This document shows positions 25,674-34,781 of a DNA stretch of 64,000 bases, piece after piece. The position numbers and the translations under genes are program-made. The notes beneath the pieces were generated by a model. That model was not told the origin of the DNA. It was given only the letters and a program-made list of their open reading frames with translations, and did no database searches. The stretch's first letter is position 1. Each line of letters opens with the position of its first letter. This DNA comes from Algoriphagus iocasae (GTDB lineage Bacteria > Bacteroidota > Bacteroidia > Cytophagales > Cyclobacteriaceae): NCBI RefSeq assembly GCF_014206875.1, contig NZ_JACIJO010000002.1, forward strand, positions 620,001 through 684,000, read 5' to 3'.

Positions 25674-26276
25674 TTGATAGGAGGTACGTTCAGAAACATT
25701 CTCAGCAAAATTTTACTTTCTTTTGGAAGTATTTTCTTGATTTTCAGATCATACGAACTGATCATGGATTGGGAAAAAGTGCAAAGCCATGAAACTTTGG
25801 AAGCTTTCATTTTCCCCTTTTTAGCAAACCTTTTTATTCTAGGAGCATTTGCTTTTGCTGGATTTGCTTGGCCTACTTATAGACTACTTCCAGACAGTTA
25901 TTATCAGATCAAAAGCCCGAATCAACTGATTTCATTTTCAAAAAAGATCGGTATAGGCTTGTTTCAAAAATTTCTGCTTTTCACTTTCTGGAGAAATAAA
26001 GACCAACAAAAACGGTATTTCAATGGAACAAAATCCGGAATCTTTCATTGGGTGAAGGAGTCAAAAATGTCGGAATTCGGTCATTTGATCCCCTTTTTCA
26101 TTCTTCTTGTTTTAAGTATCTGGAGCCTTCTATTGGGATTTTGGAAAATGGCTTTGATCAATTTAGTCTTGAATATTTTGGCAAATCTCTATCCGGTTTT
26201 GCTTCAAAGAAGCCATCGAGCCAGACTTTCTCCGATATTAAAGAGGCTTAAAGATTCAACCAGTAATTCAGCTTAA
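25674..26276 (+). CDS. Membrane protein resembling CrtO-type carotenoid acyltransferases
   Basis: A 200-aa protein with about four membrane segments. Its C-terminal half (FHWVKESKMSEFGHLIPF, then NILANLYPVLLQRSHRARL) has the layout of the glycosyl-diaponeurosporenoate acyltransferase CrtO family, including a conserved Glu/His pair and the N-YPVLLQR-x-x-R motif. Activity is not certain, because only this signature was compared by eye. The start appears to be a TTG 3 nt after the previous stop, since the first helix lies before the first ATG. Its 3' end overlaps the convergent gene by 29 nt. Confidence 0.6.
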   Translation: MIGGTFRNILSKILLSFGSIFLIFRSYELIMDWEKVQSHETLEAFIFPFLANLFILGAFAFAGFAWPTYRLLPDSYYQIKSPNQLISFSKKIGIGLFQKFLLFTFWRNKDQQKRYFNGTKSGIFHWVKESKMSEFGHLIPFFILLVLSIWSLLLGFWKMALINLVLNILANLYPVLLQRSHRARLSPILKRLKDSTSNSA

Positions 26277-28458
26277 ACACCAAAGAACGCTGTTTTGGAG
26301 TGAAGCTTTCCGGGAAATAATTATCCGTATAAACCAGGAAGAAATCAGAAACCGGAGCAAATCTCCATTGTAAACGCGTGTTGATATTCAGGTTATCAAT
26401 CTGATTATTGTACTGAATAAAGGTCGTCCAGAATAGCTTCTTAGTGAAGGTCAGGTCGATTCTTGGTCCTACCAAAACCAGATCTGCATCATTCTGAGGT
26501 TCAGGAAGTCGGATTCTAGCATAATTGAAATTCATGGAGATATTGGCAGTATATCCTATTCTCAATCCGAGTTCACTGATAACTCTTTGGAAATTTCCCG
26601 TGTAATATTGGCCTCCCTCTGCTTCCAATTTGACATTAAAAGCATTTCTCGGATTGCTGTTGTAAAGCAAGCCAATTGTTTTTGTATAATAGTCCGAGCC
26701 AGCAGGCAGCTTTTCCCCACCTGTTCTTGTCGGGTCAAAATCCTGAAATAAATAAACATATCTGTTTTTCTGGGTCAGCGTCAGTTGGGAAAATGAATTA
26801 AATCTAACACTATAGCTCAAATTAATATCCCGATCTGTTGTTCCGATATCTTCATTCCAATACCCTTCAAACTCCAGTTTTGGTCCATGCCTGTTAATCA
26901 ACTTAGATTTTGGATAAAACATGTAGGAGACATCCGGGTTAAATCGCTTGAAGTTTGACCGTGGGAGATAACCTACTTCTGGATTAAAATCCTTTCCTAT
27001 ATCTTGAAAACTCGCACTCCATGCCCAATGGATGTCACTGAAAAGCATGTAAGCATTAAATGAATATGGCTTAACGGTTTCGACTGATTCAAAAGTCCTG
27101 TGATAAAACATTTTTCCAGTCCATTTTCCATTAGCTGAGTTTAGATTATAATCCAGTCCTATCAGGCGGTTGTATTCATTTGGGTTAAATAGAGATTGGT
27201 ATTCATCCAGAGCCAAAGACTCCTTATCCACATAGATCAACCCAATATTTGATCTGGCAAAAAGCTTCTTTTGAATTGCAAAAACAGAGAAATTCTTACC
27301 TGTAATTCCTGCTTCATCATCCGTCGCAGTTTGCATATTCATCAGGCCAATTCTCCAATTTTCATTGATTTTGCCACTGAGTCTAGCTCCATAAATAATT
27401 TTACTCTGCACATTTTGGCCTGTGGCCGAATCAATATCTACCCCAATTCTTCTGGAGAAAAAAGGTCTGGATCGAGTCTGACCAAAGCTGTCAAAGAGAT
27501 CGGCATTTTCTAGAAAAAATTGTCTCCGTTCTGGAAAGAATATTTCAAATCGATCCAGATTTGTTACTTGTTGATCCACTTCAACCTGCGAAAAATCGGG
27601 GTTGAAAGTCAAATCCAGATTCATCGCCGGACCAATTCCAATTTTCGCATCTCCACCCACCGCAGGAGTAAATTTCTCGCTGGTATTCTCCAGATAATTT
27701 TTGGATGTCTTTCCTGCCACATATGGTATCAAAGAAATATTGGCAGAGTTCTTCCTGATCGGCTCTTCAAAAATCAACTTTCTGTTAAATGCAGTCGAAA
27801 TAATTGAGAAGTTTCTAGGGATAGGTGACCAGGTGCTTCTTTCCCCTTCATGGCTATCAATTCTGTAGAAATTGACATTCCAGTTTTGTCCACCATCCTT
27901 GAAGCGAATAGTCGACAAGGGAATGATGGCCTCGACCTGCCAGCGGTCTTCTTTGATGATGGCTTCTGCAAACCATTTATTATCCCAAGCTAAACTCAGG
28001 TCCTCAGACTTGGTCCCTCCATTCGATAAAAGTCCTTCTCTTTGTACTCCATAGGGGTTGATCCCGAACTGAAAGGCGTTGGTTTTATCATTGAATGTGT
28101 CAAAGACAAAAGTGATCCCGTCATTGGCCTCACCACGATAATCTCTTCTCAAAGAAGTGGAAATATAATCGCGTGGGCCATTATTCATCATTACCGCAGC
28201 CAAGTAGAGATTATTGTCATCAAAGGCTATTTTCACCCGGGTCATAATTACCGATTCTGATGTATCAGAAGGAAAATATTGCATGAAATTCCCGTTCCAT
28301 CCATCTTCTTCATTCCAGATTTCCTCATCCAATTCTCCGTCTAAAACGATTGGATTTTGGATTTTAAAGGCAAAAGCATTGTTTGCAGAAGTTGACTGAG
28401 CAACTACTGAATAAGATTGTAAAAGAAAATAGATAAAAAATAAAATATAGTTCCGCAT
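26248..28458 (-). CDS. DUF5916 protein with N-terminal CBM9-like domain
   Basis: A 736-aa exported protein. After a signal peptide ending near VVAQS comes a CBM9-like beta-sandwich (about 30-230; IVLDGELDEEIWN, FDDNNLYLAAVM) and then a long DUF5916 region with the signature FFPERRQFFLENADLF and FFSRRIG, ending in alternating aromatic strands that look like an outer-membrane barrel. Function unknown; such proteins are common in Bacteroidota and sit near peptidase or transport genes. Start chosen at the ATG opening the signal peptide. A TACTTTTG at 28476-28483 on this strand fits a -7 promoter element. Confidence 0.85.
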   Translation of the reverse strand: MRNYILFFIYFLLQSYSVVAQSTSANNAFAFKIQNPIVLDGELDEEIWNEEDGWNGNFMQYFPSDTSESVIMTRVKIAFDDNNLYLAAVMMNNGPRDYISTSLRRDYRGEANDGITFVFDTFNDKTNAFQFGINPYGVQREGLLSNGGTKSEDLSLAWDNKWFAEAIIKEDRWQVEAIIPLSTIRFKDGGQNWNVNFYRIDSHEGERSTWSPIPRNFSIISTAFNRKLIFEEPIRKNSANISLIPYVAGKTSKNYLENTSEKFTPAVGGDAKIGIGPAMNLDLTFNPDFSQVEVDQQVTNLDRFEIFFPERRQFFLENADLFDSFGQTRSRPFFSRRIGVDIDSATGQNVQSKIIYGARLSGKINENWRIGLMNMQTATDDEAGITGKNFSVFAIQKKLFARSNIGLIYVDKESLALDEYQSLFNPNEYNRLIGLDYNLNSANGKWTGKMFYHRTFESVETVKPYSFNAYMLFSDIHWAWSASFQDIGKDFNPEVGYLPRSNFKRFNPDVSYMFYPKSKLINRHGPKLEFEGYWNEDIGTTDRDINLSYSVRFNSFSQLTLTQKNRYVYLFQDFDPTRTGGEKLPAGSDYYTKTIGLLYNSNPRNAFNVKLEAEGGQYYTGNFQRVISELGLRIGYTANISMNFNYARIRLPEPQNDADLVLVGPRIDLTFTKKLFWTTFIQYNNQIDNLNINTRLQWRFAPVSDFFLVYTDNYFPESFTPKQRSLVFKLNYWLNL

Positions 28459-28554
28459 AGCCGAGTGATACCTCGCAAAAGTATCGGACAACGGTTAGGA
28501 TAGGAACATTATTATACCAATGGTCAAATTTTCGGATGGTATGTGAGATTTACC

Positions 28555-28983
28555 TTAGGTTTCGCCAAAAGCGGTCAATATCAGGTTTCTACCTGAAGCA
28601 TAACGCCGAAATTCACACAAATAGACTCCCTGCCATGTACCGAGGGCTAATTTCCCATTGGAAATAGGAATCTGAAGGCTGGAATCAAAAAAACTGGCTT
28701 TGATATGAGCGGGCATATCATCTGGACCTTCGTAGGTATGAATAAACTTCGGGTAATTTTCTGGAATCAGCTCATTGACAAAGGTTTGAAAATCTTTCCT
28801 CACCGTTGGATCCGCATTTTCATTGATGGTAAGGGCAGCAGAAGTATGCTGGATAAAAACTTGGAGGAATCCGATTTTTATTTTTCTCAGTTCCGGAAAT
28901 TCCTCTTCGATCAAATCCGTGATCAAATGGTATCCTGATGGAAAGGCTGGTAATTTTAATTTTTTCTGAAAAAACTGGCTCAT
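28555..28983 (-). CDS. yjbQ: YjbQ family protein (UPF0047)
   Basis: A 142-aa protein covering the whole UPF0047 fold. Conserved blocks are FIQHTSAALTINENADP, the GPDDMPAHIKASFF segment with the metal-type His, and LGTWQGVYLCEFR. Members are trimeric; some show weak thiamine-phosphate synthase activity in complementation tests, which is not proof of physiological role. It stands alone between a DUF5916 gene and a lipoprotein gene. The closeness to a TPP riboswitch 2 kb away is probably coincidence. Confidence 0.9.
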   Translation of the reverse strand: MSQFFQKKLKLPAFPSGYHLITDLIEEEFPELRKIKIGFLQVFIQHTSAALTINENADPTVRKDFQTFVNELIPENYPKFIHTYEGPDDMPAHIKASFFDSSLQIPISNGKLALGTWQGVYLCEFRRYASGRNLILTAFGET

Positions 28984-29003
28984 CCCTAAAAGTAAAACCA
29001 GAA

Positions 29004-29030
29004 AATAAAAAAGGAGGTAAAAACCTCCTT
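29004..29030 (-). terminator. Rho-independent terminator of the 29.0-29.4 kb lipoprotein gene
   Basis: AAGGAGGT (29011-29018) and ACCTCCTT (29023-29030) form an 8-bp stem with a 4-nt loop. Read on the minus strand it is followed by a T-rich tract and begins a few nt after the stop at 29035. Confidence 0.75.
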
Positions 29031-29034
29031 AAAA

Positions 29035-29445
29035 TTATTGTTTATCAAAGTATAATTTCGGTCCGTCACATTCATCCCATGTTCCGGTTAACTGACCTTT
29101 GCTATTGATAAAATAGTCCTCAGTTCCAGAAGAGCAACTGTGGATCAATAGGCTATTGGTGGCGGAATAAGTAAACTTATACCGTGTCAATCCATCTGAA
29201 GTACTTTGTTCATATTCTCCTTCTAATTTATAATCTCCAACTGTTTTGGTAAAAGTACCATTTGGCATCAACGCATACACATAGGCTGAATCCTGAATAT
29301 TGGTATATTCTAAATTTCCGGAAACATCGACTTGGTATCCTGCCAAAGCCCATTTTTGACTTTCATCACGTAATTCGGGCATTTCATTGAAATCGCATGA
29401 AAAGGCAACTAGTGCTATCAGCGCAAAAATTGAAAATTGTTTCAT
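29035..29445 (-). CDS. Small lipoprotein, lipocalin-like, unknown
   Basis: A 136-aa protein with a lipoprotein signal peptide (LVAFSC, Cys18). The mature part alternates short beta strands (WALAGYQVDVSG, FTKTVGDYKLEG, GLTRYKFTYSA) and ends GTWDECDGPKLYFDKQ, which resembles lipocalin-like proteins of Bacteroidota, with two late Cys that may pair. No specific function. Start set at the ATG that opens the signal peptide; a frame nine codons longer exists. A strong hairpin terminator follows. Confidence 0.7.
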   Translation of the reverse strand: MKQFSIFALIALVAFSCDFNEMPELRDESQKWALAGYQVDVSGNLEYTNIQDSAYVYALMPNGTFTKTVGDYKLEGEYEQSTSDGLTRYKFTYSATNSLLIHSCSSGTEDYFINSKGQLTGTWDECDGPKLYFDKQ

Positions 29446-29523
29446 TGGTTTAATCTGTTCTAGTAAGAGCAATCTCCTTTGATCAACTTCTTTGCCAAGA
29501 TTAAACCTCTGCTAAACTTTTAA

Positions 29524-29883
29524 TTATCTTTTTTTGCTGCTTTTTGCCAATGGATTATACTTTAAGGCCATTTCCACCCAAAACTCCCAGTCCTCATCCA
29601 AGTCAAAGCCTTCAGGATCAACGAATAAAAAACCTTTCATGGGTCTTCCGGTAAATTCCATCGGTCTACAACCTGTCCTTTTCATACACAAACCCTCAGC
29701 TTCCTCACCCACCCTTACCATCAATCGGTCTACTTTGGAATTCTTATCCTGATTGACTCCCATCAACATTTTATCATCGACCATAAAGAGCATTCCACCC
29801 ATCATTTTCTTATGGGTAAAAGCAACGCCCCTTCGTTTCAAACTAGACTGGAGACGCTCCACTAAGTATTCGTCGTAGGCCAA
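29524..29883 (-). CDS. TfoX/Sxy N-terminal domain protein
   Basis: A 119-aa protein consisting of a lone TfoX N-terminal domain: MAYDEYLVERLQSSL, then KKMMGGMLFMVDDKMLMGV and PMKGFLFVDPEG. In gamma-proteobacteria TfoX/Sxy activates competence; stand-alone N-terminal domains in Bacteroidota have no established role. The start must be TTG at 29881-29883: an in-frame stop lies two codons upstream, and the resulting N-terminus MAYDE is typical of the family. It lies 10 nt behind the FAH gene, so the two form an operon. Confidence 0.82.
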   Translation of the reverse strand: MAYDEYLVERLQSSLKRRGVAFTHKKMMGGMLFMVDDKMLMGVNQDKNSKVDRLMVRVGEEAEGLCMKRTGCRPMEFTGRPMKGFLFVDPEGFDLDEDWEFWVEMALKYNPLAKSSKKR

Positions 29884-29893
29884 AGTTTAGAAG

Positions 29894-30739
29894 TTAGATT
29901 TTACCAATAAAGTTTTCCAAAACCCCAATTCCGTCGATTCCAATTCTCACTTTGTCACCGGCTTCTAGAGTAAAATTATCTGGAACAATACCAGTTCCTG
30001 TCATCAGAAAACACCCAATCGGGAAGGTGTTTGCACGGAAAAGCCAATCCGCCAATTCTTGGGGTTTTCTTTTCAACTGCGTCAAAGCTGTTTCTCCGGC
30101 AAATGCAAGTTGGCCTTCTCTAAAAATCTCCAAGCGTACTTTTGATTCTTCAGATATTATCTCATCCTGCACCAAAATACAAGGTCCAATAGCTGCACAT
30201 CCTTGATACACTTTTGCCTGAGGCAAATAAAGAGGGTTTTCTCCTTCAATACTGCGGCTACTCATATCATTTCCTACAGTAAATCCCTGAATTCGTCCAG
30301 CTGGTGAAATCACCAAGGTCAGTTCAGGTTCCGGCACATCCCAAGTAGAATCTTTACGGATATTTACTTTACCGCCAGGAGGGGAAACTCTGCTGGCTGT
30401 CGCTTTAAAAAATAATTCTGGGCGGTCTGCAGCATACACTTTATCATAGAAATCCGCCCCACCAGCATCCTGGCTTTCTTCCATTCTTGCGGTTCTACTT
30501 CGATAATAAGTTACTCCTGCTGCCCAAATTTCTTGATCTCCCATTGGAGCCAAAACGCCCACGTCCAGTAATTTTTCAGCCTCTTCAATTTCTAGCACTC
30601 TCCATCCTTTTAACTCGAAATTCAAGTAGTCTTTCAGATTTTCTCTTCCCAATAGCTCGTTCCAATGAAGAGTTGGGCCTAGGTAATAGGAATCATTTTT
30701 TTGAAGGAGGGTTCCAGAAGGAAGCTTGTAGAGTTTCAT
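29894..30739 (-). CDS. Fumarylacetoacetate hydrolase (FAH) family protein
   Basis: A 281-aa enzyme with an FAH C-terminal domain. Likely metal ligands are in VPEPELTLVI (two Glu), followed by GFTVGNDMSSR with the conserved Asp. The N-terminal region (ELLGRENLKDYL, AAGVTYYRSRTARMEES) resembles the 2-keto-3-deoxy sugar acid dehydratase branch of the family (2-dehydro-3-deoxyarabinonate or xylonate type) more than true fumarylacetoacetase. No sugar-acid pathway genes lie next to it, so the substrate is left open. Confidence 0.85.
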   Translation of the reverse strand: MKLYKLPSGTLLQKNDSYYLGPTLHWNELLGRENLKDYLNFELKGWRVLEIEEAEKLLDVGVLAPMGDQEIWAAGVTYYRSRTARMEESQDAGGADFYDKVYAADRPELFFKATASRVSPPGGKVNIRKDSTWDVPEPELTLVISPAGRIQGFTVGNDMSSRSIEGENPLYLPQAKVYQGCAAIGPCILVQDEIISEESKVRLEIFREGQLAFAGETALTQLKRKPQELADWLFRANTFPIGCFLMTGTGIVPDNFTLEAGDKVRIGIDGIGVLENFIGKI

Positions 30740-30824
30740 AGGTTTAAGGGTTTAATGAAGCAGGAATTTAAGGAAAAGATTTGGGAAGGCTAGCTGCCGA
30801 AAACAAGGAATTTCATTTTTGAGA

Positions 30825-30855
30825 ATTGCATAAATGCTTTTCCCCATTACCTTTG
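30825..30855 (+). promoter_or_regulatory. Promoter of the TPP riboswitch unit
   Basis: TACCTTTG at 30848-30855 matches the Bacteroidota -7 consensus TAnnTTTG exactly, and ATTG at 30825-30828 gives a -33-like element at a 19-nt spacing. Transcription would start a few nt before the riboswitch begins. Confidence 0.6.
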
Positions 30856-30867
30856 CAACAAGATCAT

Positions 30868-30943
30868 AAGGGGTGCCTAAATATTTCGGGCTGAGATCAT
30901 ACCCATAAGACCTGATCCGGGTAATGCCGGCGAAGGGAAATGA
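30868..30943 (+). ncRNA. TPP (THI-box) riboswitch
   Basis: The conserved TPP aptamer parts occur in order: AAGGGGTGCC, GGGCTGAGATCATACCC, GACCTGATCCGGGTAATGCC, GGCGAAGGGAAATG. All universally conserved blocks (CTGAGA, ACCTGAT, GTAATGCCGGCG, AGGGAA) are intact. It lies 150 nt before the TonB-dependent receptor and should repress it when thiamine pyrophosphate is plentiful. In the leader behind it, ACCCGAAAGGGT at 31074-31085 could form a small hairpin that hides the G-rich stretch ahead of the start codon. Confidence 0.95.
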
Positions 30944-31092
30944 GCAGCATTAACTAGTACCAAATCGAATTCGCGAAAAGGCGCCGTTGCGCTTTCTGTT
31001 TTGTACAAGTTGTGCATACGGGTAAACAATCAAGGAAGACTTCCCCTAAGTTTTCTCATGTTTCACCTTATTGACCCGAAAGGGTAATACAC

Positions 31093-33483
31093 ATGAAAAA
31101 ATTACTGCTAAACCTGGCTTTTTGCCTGTTTACAATTTCAGCTTGGGCTCAGGAAAGTCTAAAAGGAAAAATTCTGGATGCCGATTCCGGTGAACCATTA
31201 ATCGGTGCATCTGTCTGGACCGAAAAACAAGGCAGAGGTGCCGTGACCGATGAAAATGGCAATTTTACCATCAGCAAATTAAAGTCCGGAGAAGTTTTAC
31301 TCCGGGTATCTTATGTGGGATTTGAAACTTCCGAGCAGGTAATTACTCTTCCAAGAGCAGAAGAACTTACTATTAGACTGAAGCCTACCGAGCTTTTGAC
31401 GGAGGAATTTATAGTATCCGCAACTCGTGCCTCGGCAACCACACCAACAACCTTCCAGACCATTGACAAGGCTGAACTTGCCAAAAGGAATCTGGGTCAG
31501 GACATTCCTATTCTGTTGAATTTCACCCCTTCTGTAGTCACTAACTCTGATGCAGGAGCGGGAATTGGTTACACCAGCATGAGTATTCGTGGATCGGATC
31601 AAAGCAGGATCAACGTGACTGTCAATGGAATTCCAATGAATGATGCAGAATCTCATGGAGTGTTTTATGTCAACATGCCAGATTTCGCATCCTCGGTGGA
31701 TAACCTCCAGATCCAGCGAGGTGTTGGAACCTCCACCAATGGAGCTGCGACTTTTGGTGCAAGCCTAAACATTCAAACGGATACCCGTCATGATGATCCT
31801 TATGCAGAGATTTCTAACTCTGTGGGATCCTTTAACTCTTGGAAACATACGGTGAAAGCAGGAACTGGCCTTTTGAATAATCGCTTTGCGGTAGATGCAA
31901 GACTTTCCAAAATTACTTCCGATGGTTACGTGGATCGGGCATTTTCTGATTTGAAATCCTTTTTTGTTTCTGGCGGATATTATGGTGAAAATCATGTGGT
32001 GAAATTGAACGTGTTTTCCGGAAAGGAACAAACCTATCAAGCTTGGTATGGATTGCCTGAATCAAAACTGGAGGACGACAGGACGTTCAATTATTACACT
32101 TATGACAATGAAACAGATAATTACCAGCAGGATCATTATCAGTTGATCTATACCGGAAAAATCGGAAATAACTGGAAAACCAATGCGGCGCTTCACTACA
32201 CCTATGGCCGTGGATATTACGAGCAGTACAGAGAGGATGATGACTTTGCAAGCTATGGCTTACCAGATGTAGAAATCGGAGGAGAAACCATTTCCTCTAC
32301 AGATATCATTCGCAGAAGATGGCTCGATAATGATTTCTTTGGGGGCATCGCCTCAGCCAATTACATCTCAGATGATGGAAAATGGGATGTGATTCTGGGA
32401 GGTGGAATCAATCGCTACGATGGAGATCACTTTGGGGAAATCATCTGGGCAAGAATTGCAGGAGCTACCAATATTCGGGATCGCTACTATGACAATAATG
32501 CTGTTAAAGACGATCGAAACATTTATCTAAAGGCAACTCATGAAATCAGCCCAGGATTGAATCTATTCGGAGACTTACAGTTTCGCGGGATCGATTACAC
32601 CTTTTACGGAGTCAATGACGATCAACGAATCGTTGACGGTCAGGTAAATTATGGCTTCTTCAATCCAAAATTCGGTTTGAGTTATGAGCGAAACAATGGT
32701 CAGATTTGGTATGCAAGCTATGCAGTGGCCAACAGGGAACCGAAGAGATCCGATTTTACAGATAATCCGATCACTGAAATTCCAAGACCAGAAAGATTGA
32801 ATGACATCGAGGCTGGGGTGAGAGCCCAATCTGGTAAATTCAGCTATAACGCTAATTTTTACTACATGGATTACAAAGACCAGCTTATTCTAACTGGTCA
32901 AATCAATGATGTAGGAGCTTATATCCGTGAAAATGTAGACAACTCTTACCGAGCTGGAATTGAACTTTCAGGAAATTATCAGGTCTCTAAAGCGTTTACC
33001 GTCGGTGGAAACCTGACAGTAAGCCAGAATAAAATCAAGGAGTTTACTGAATATGTCGATGATTACAGCACAGAGGAATTCCAACAGGAGGCATTCACTT
33101 ATGAAAACACGGATATCGCATTTTCGCCAAATACGATTGCTTCCGCAATAATAGAATTTAAGCCTATCGAGAATCTTTCTTTGAACTGGATGTCCAAGTA
33201 TGTTGGAAAGCAGTTTCTGGACAATTCGGCTAGTGACAGCAGATCTTTGGACGCTTTCTTCACAAACGATATTCGAATCAACTATCAAGTTCAACCGAGA
33301 TTTTTCAAAAGCCTTGAGCTAAACTTATTGGTGAATAACATCTTCAATGAATTGTACGAGCCAAATGGATATACTTTCAGCTACTTCGTTCCAGGCGACA
33401 CAGGCAGAGAATTAATTACGGAAAACTATTATTACCCGATGGCAGGCACCAACTTTATGTTGGGATTGAATTTGAAGTTTTAA
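31093..33483 (+). CDS. TonB-dependent receptor, probable thiamine or thiamine-precursor transporter
   Basis: A 796-aa outer-membrane receptor. After a signal peptide (cleavage near SAWAQ) it has a carboxypeptidase-like regulatory domain (about 22-105; GKILDADSGEPLIGASV, VLLRVSYVGFET), a plug domain (about 110-235; MSIRGSDQSRINVTVNGIPMN-type text, LQIQRGVGTSTNGA), and a 22-strand-type barrel ending in Phe (LNLKF). The TPP riboswitch in its leader, a known arrangement for thiamine-related TonB receptors in Bacteroidota, suggests uptake of thiamine or a precursor; the sequence alone does not show the ligand. A single-gene unit closed by a strong terminator. Confidence 0.92.
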   Translation: MKKLLLNLAFCLFTISAWAQESLKGKILDADSGEPLIGASVWTEKQGRGAVTDENGNFTISKLKSGEVLLRVSYVGFETSEQVITLPRAEELTIRLKPTELLTEEFIVSATRASATTPTTFQTIDKAELAKRNLGQDIPILLNFTPSVVTNSDAGAGIGYTSMSIRGSDQSRINVTVNGIPMNDAESHGVFYVNMPDFASSVDNLQIQRGVGTSTNGAATFGASLNIQTDTRHDDPYAEISNSVGSFNSWKHTVKAGTGLLNNRFAVDARLSKITSDGYVDRAFSDLKSFFVSGGYYGENHVVKLNVFSGKEQTYQAWYGLPESKLEDDRTFNYYTYDNETDNYQQDHYQLIYTGKIGNNWKTNAALHYTYGRGYYEQYREDDDFASYGLPDVEIGGETISSTDIIRRRWLDNDFFGGIASANYISDDGKWDVILGGGINRYDGDHFGEIIWARIAGATNIRDRYYDNNAVKDDRNIYLKATHEISPGLNLFGDLQFRGIDYTFYGVNDDQRIVDGQVNYGFFNPKFGLSYERNNGQIWYASYAVANREPKRSDFTDNPITEIPRPERLNDIEAGVRAQSGKFSYNANFYYMDYKDQLILTGQINDVGAYIRENVDNSYRAGIELSGNYQVSKAFTVGGNLTVSQNKIKEFTEYVDDYSTEEFQQEAFTYENTDIAFSPNTIASAIIEFKPIENLSLNWMSKYVGKQFLDNSASDSRSLDAFFTNDIRINYQVQPRFFKSLELNLLVNNIFNELYEPNGYTFSYFVPGDTGRELITENYYYPMAGTNFMLGLNLKF

Positions 33484-33495
33484 AAACCCCGAATA

Positions 33496-33535
33496 AAAAG
33501 CCCTTCAGTTTTGATAAATTGAAGGGCTTTTTTCT
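33496..33535 (+). terminator. Rho-independent terminator of the TonB receptor gene
   Basis: AAAAGCCCTTCA (33496-33507) pairs with TGAAGGGCTTTT (33520-33531), a 12-bp stem with a 12-nt loop and a T run, 12 nt after the stop. Confidence 0.88.
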
Positions 33536-33556
33536 TTAAGAAACTTTCTTTGGTAA

Positions 33557-34075
33557 TCAGGAAGGTATTTCTTCGGTAGGAACTTGGGTATCTATAATTT
33601 TTTTTACTTCCGGGTGTATCATCCAAATGCCTATTGGCCAGAAAAATAAAAGAAATGCCATTCCAATACTTTCCCCAAATGAGACCTCACTCCGTTTTTG
33701 GACGGATTTAAGAACCTTAAGAGGAAATAAAAACACATAGATTGCCGCGAAGAAAACATAAAAAATAGGCAACGCTGCAAGTCCCTCTAATTGAATTCCA
33801 TTTCCAGCAAAAAGGATATTAACAAAACAGAAAGTTCCAATCCAAATGACCCAATTTATGGTAAAGAATGTGGTACTGATTTCAACCTTTTTTGGTAGGT
33901 AATCTGGTAAAATCAATCCAATAGCGAGAGGATAAATACCGTAAATTATAATCCCACAGGAATTTAAAATTGAGGATATAAATAGGTCTTCTCCAAAGCT
34001 AATTACCATCAAAACATTTGAAAGCAACATAAGTAGAATTATTACCCAAATGGGTGCTTTTAAAAGTTGAATCAT
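33557..34075 (-). CDS. Multi-pass membrane protein, unknown
   Basis: A 172-aa protein with about five hydrophobic segments and a polar C-terminal end. I start at the ATG opening MIQLLKAPIW, right before the first helix; a frame 20 residues longer exists but its extra residues look like leader sequence. The charged loop VQKRSEVSFGES between helices 4 and 5 is the only distinctive stretch. No family recognised. It is isolated between the TonB gene terminator and another small membrane gene. Confidence 0.65.
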   Translation of the reverse strand: MIQLLKAPIWVIILLMLLSNVLMVISFGEDLFISSILNSCGIIIYGIYPLAIGLILPDYLPKKVEISTTFFTINWVIWIGTFCFVNILFAGNGIQLEGLAALPIFYVFFAAIYVFLFPLKVLKSVQKRSEVSFGESIGMAFLLFFWPIGIWMIHPEVKKIIDTQVPTEEIPS

Positions 34076-34254
34076 AGCTTTTGTTTTAGAAAATCCTATA
34101 AAGATAGAATTAGTTTTAAATTTTAAAAAAATCACTTTCTCCTATTTCAATGAAAATAAATAGAGTCTCAATTTGAGATGTAAAGGATGAAAAATAATTC
34201 GATAAAGATTTGAAAAATTAGAGGTATGAAAAAGAAAATTTCTTTAATTCATTT

Positions 34255-34740
34255 TCAAATCCCCAAACCCTGTTTTATACTTTCAATTGCCAATACTGCA
34301 TCTTTTTCCTTTCTAAAATCAAGGGCTAAAAACTTGGCACCATTTGCTAACAAGATTATTTTATAAACAGTGACCGGCCCATTCATCGTAGGTGTAATGC
34401 CGTTGGGAATAAAAGAAGTTCGGAAAGTGTGGTGTATCAATTCTACATGGTTTATTTCTGGGAGTACTTCCCATTCAGCGGATTCAAACCAGAGGATCCT
34501 CTGATATTCCTTGAATTTTCTCCTTTGGAAATCAAAAAGAATACCTGATTTAAGAGAGCTTAAAATTATTCCAATCAATATAGCTCCTCCACCAACCAAG
34601 GCAATTTTCAGCGGCTCTGTATCCAAATCTAGAAATAATGGGACAAGGATAACAATCAGCCCAGAAGCAAGAAGTATCTGGCCAAGTATTCTAGGGCCCT
34701 TTGTGCCATCATTTCGGCTTTTGTAATTGAAATTCTGCAC
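34255..34740 (-). CDS. Two-helix membrane protein with PH-like C-terminal part, unknown
   Basis: A 161-aa protein with two adjacent membrane helices (about 18-36 and 45-61), followed by a beta-rich soluble domain (KFKEYQRILWF, VYKIILLANGAKFLALDF, DAVLAIESIKQGL) resembling bacterial PH-like domains. The start is GTG at 34738-34740; an in-frame stop immediately precedes it and no early ATG exists. The gene lies 41 nt downstream of the YceI gene, so it may be co-transcribed with it. Confidence 0.65.
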   Translation of the reverse strand: MQNFNYKSRNDGTKGPRILGQILLASGLIVILVPLFLDLDTEPLKIALVGGGAILIGIILSSLKSGILFDFQRRKFKEYQRILWFESAEWEVLPEINHVELIHHTFRTSFIPNGITPTMNGPVTVYKIILLANGAKFLALDFRKEKDAVLAIESIKQGLGI

Positions 34741-34781
34741 TTAGGTTGAAGATTTTCCTCTCCAATTAAGTAAACATTCAC

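Noticed and set aside
28555-31093. YjbQ and the TPP-riboswitch receptor as one thiamine locus
   Set aside because: They are on opposite strands, separated by three unrelated genes, and YjbQ's thiamine activity is only a weak side activity.
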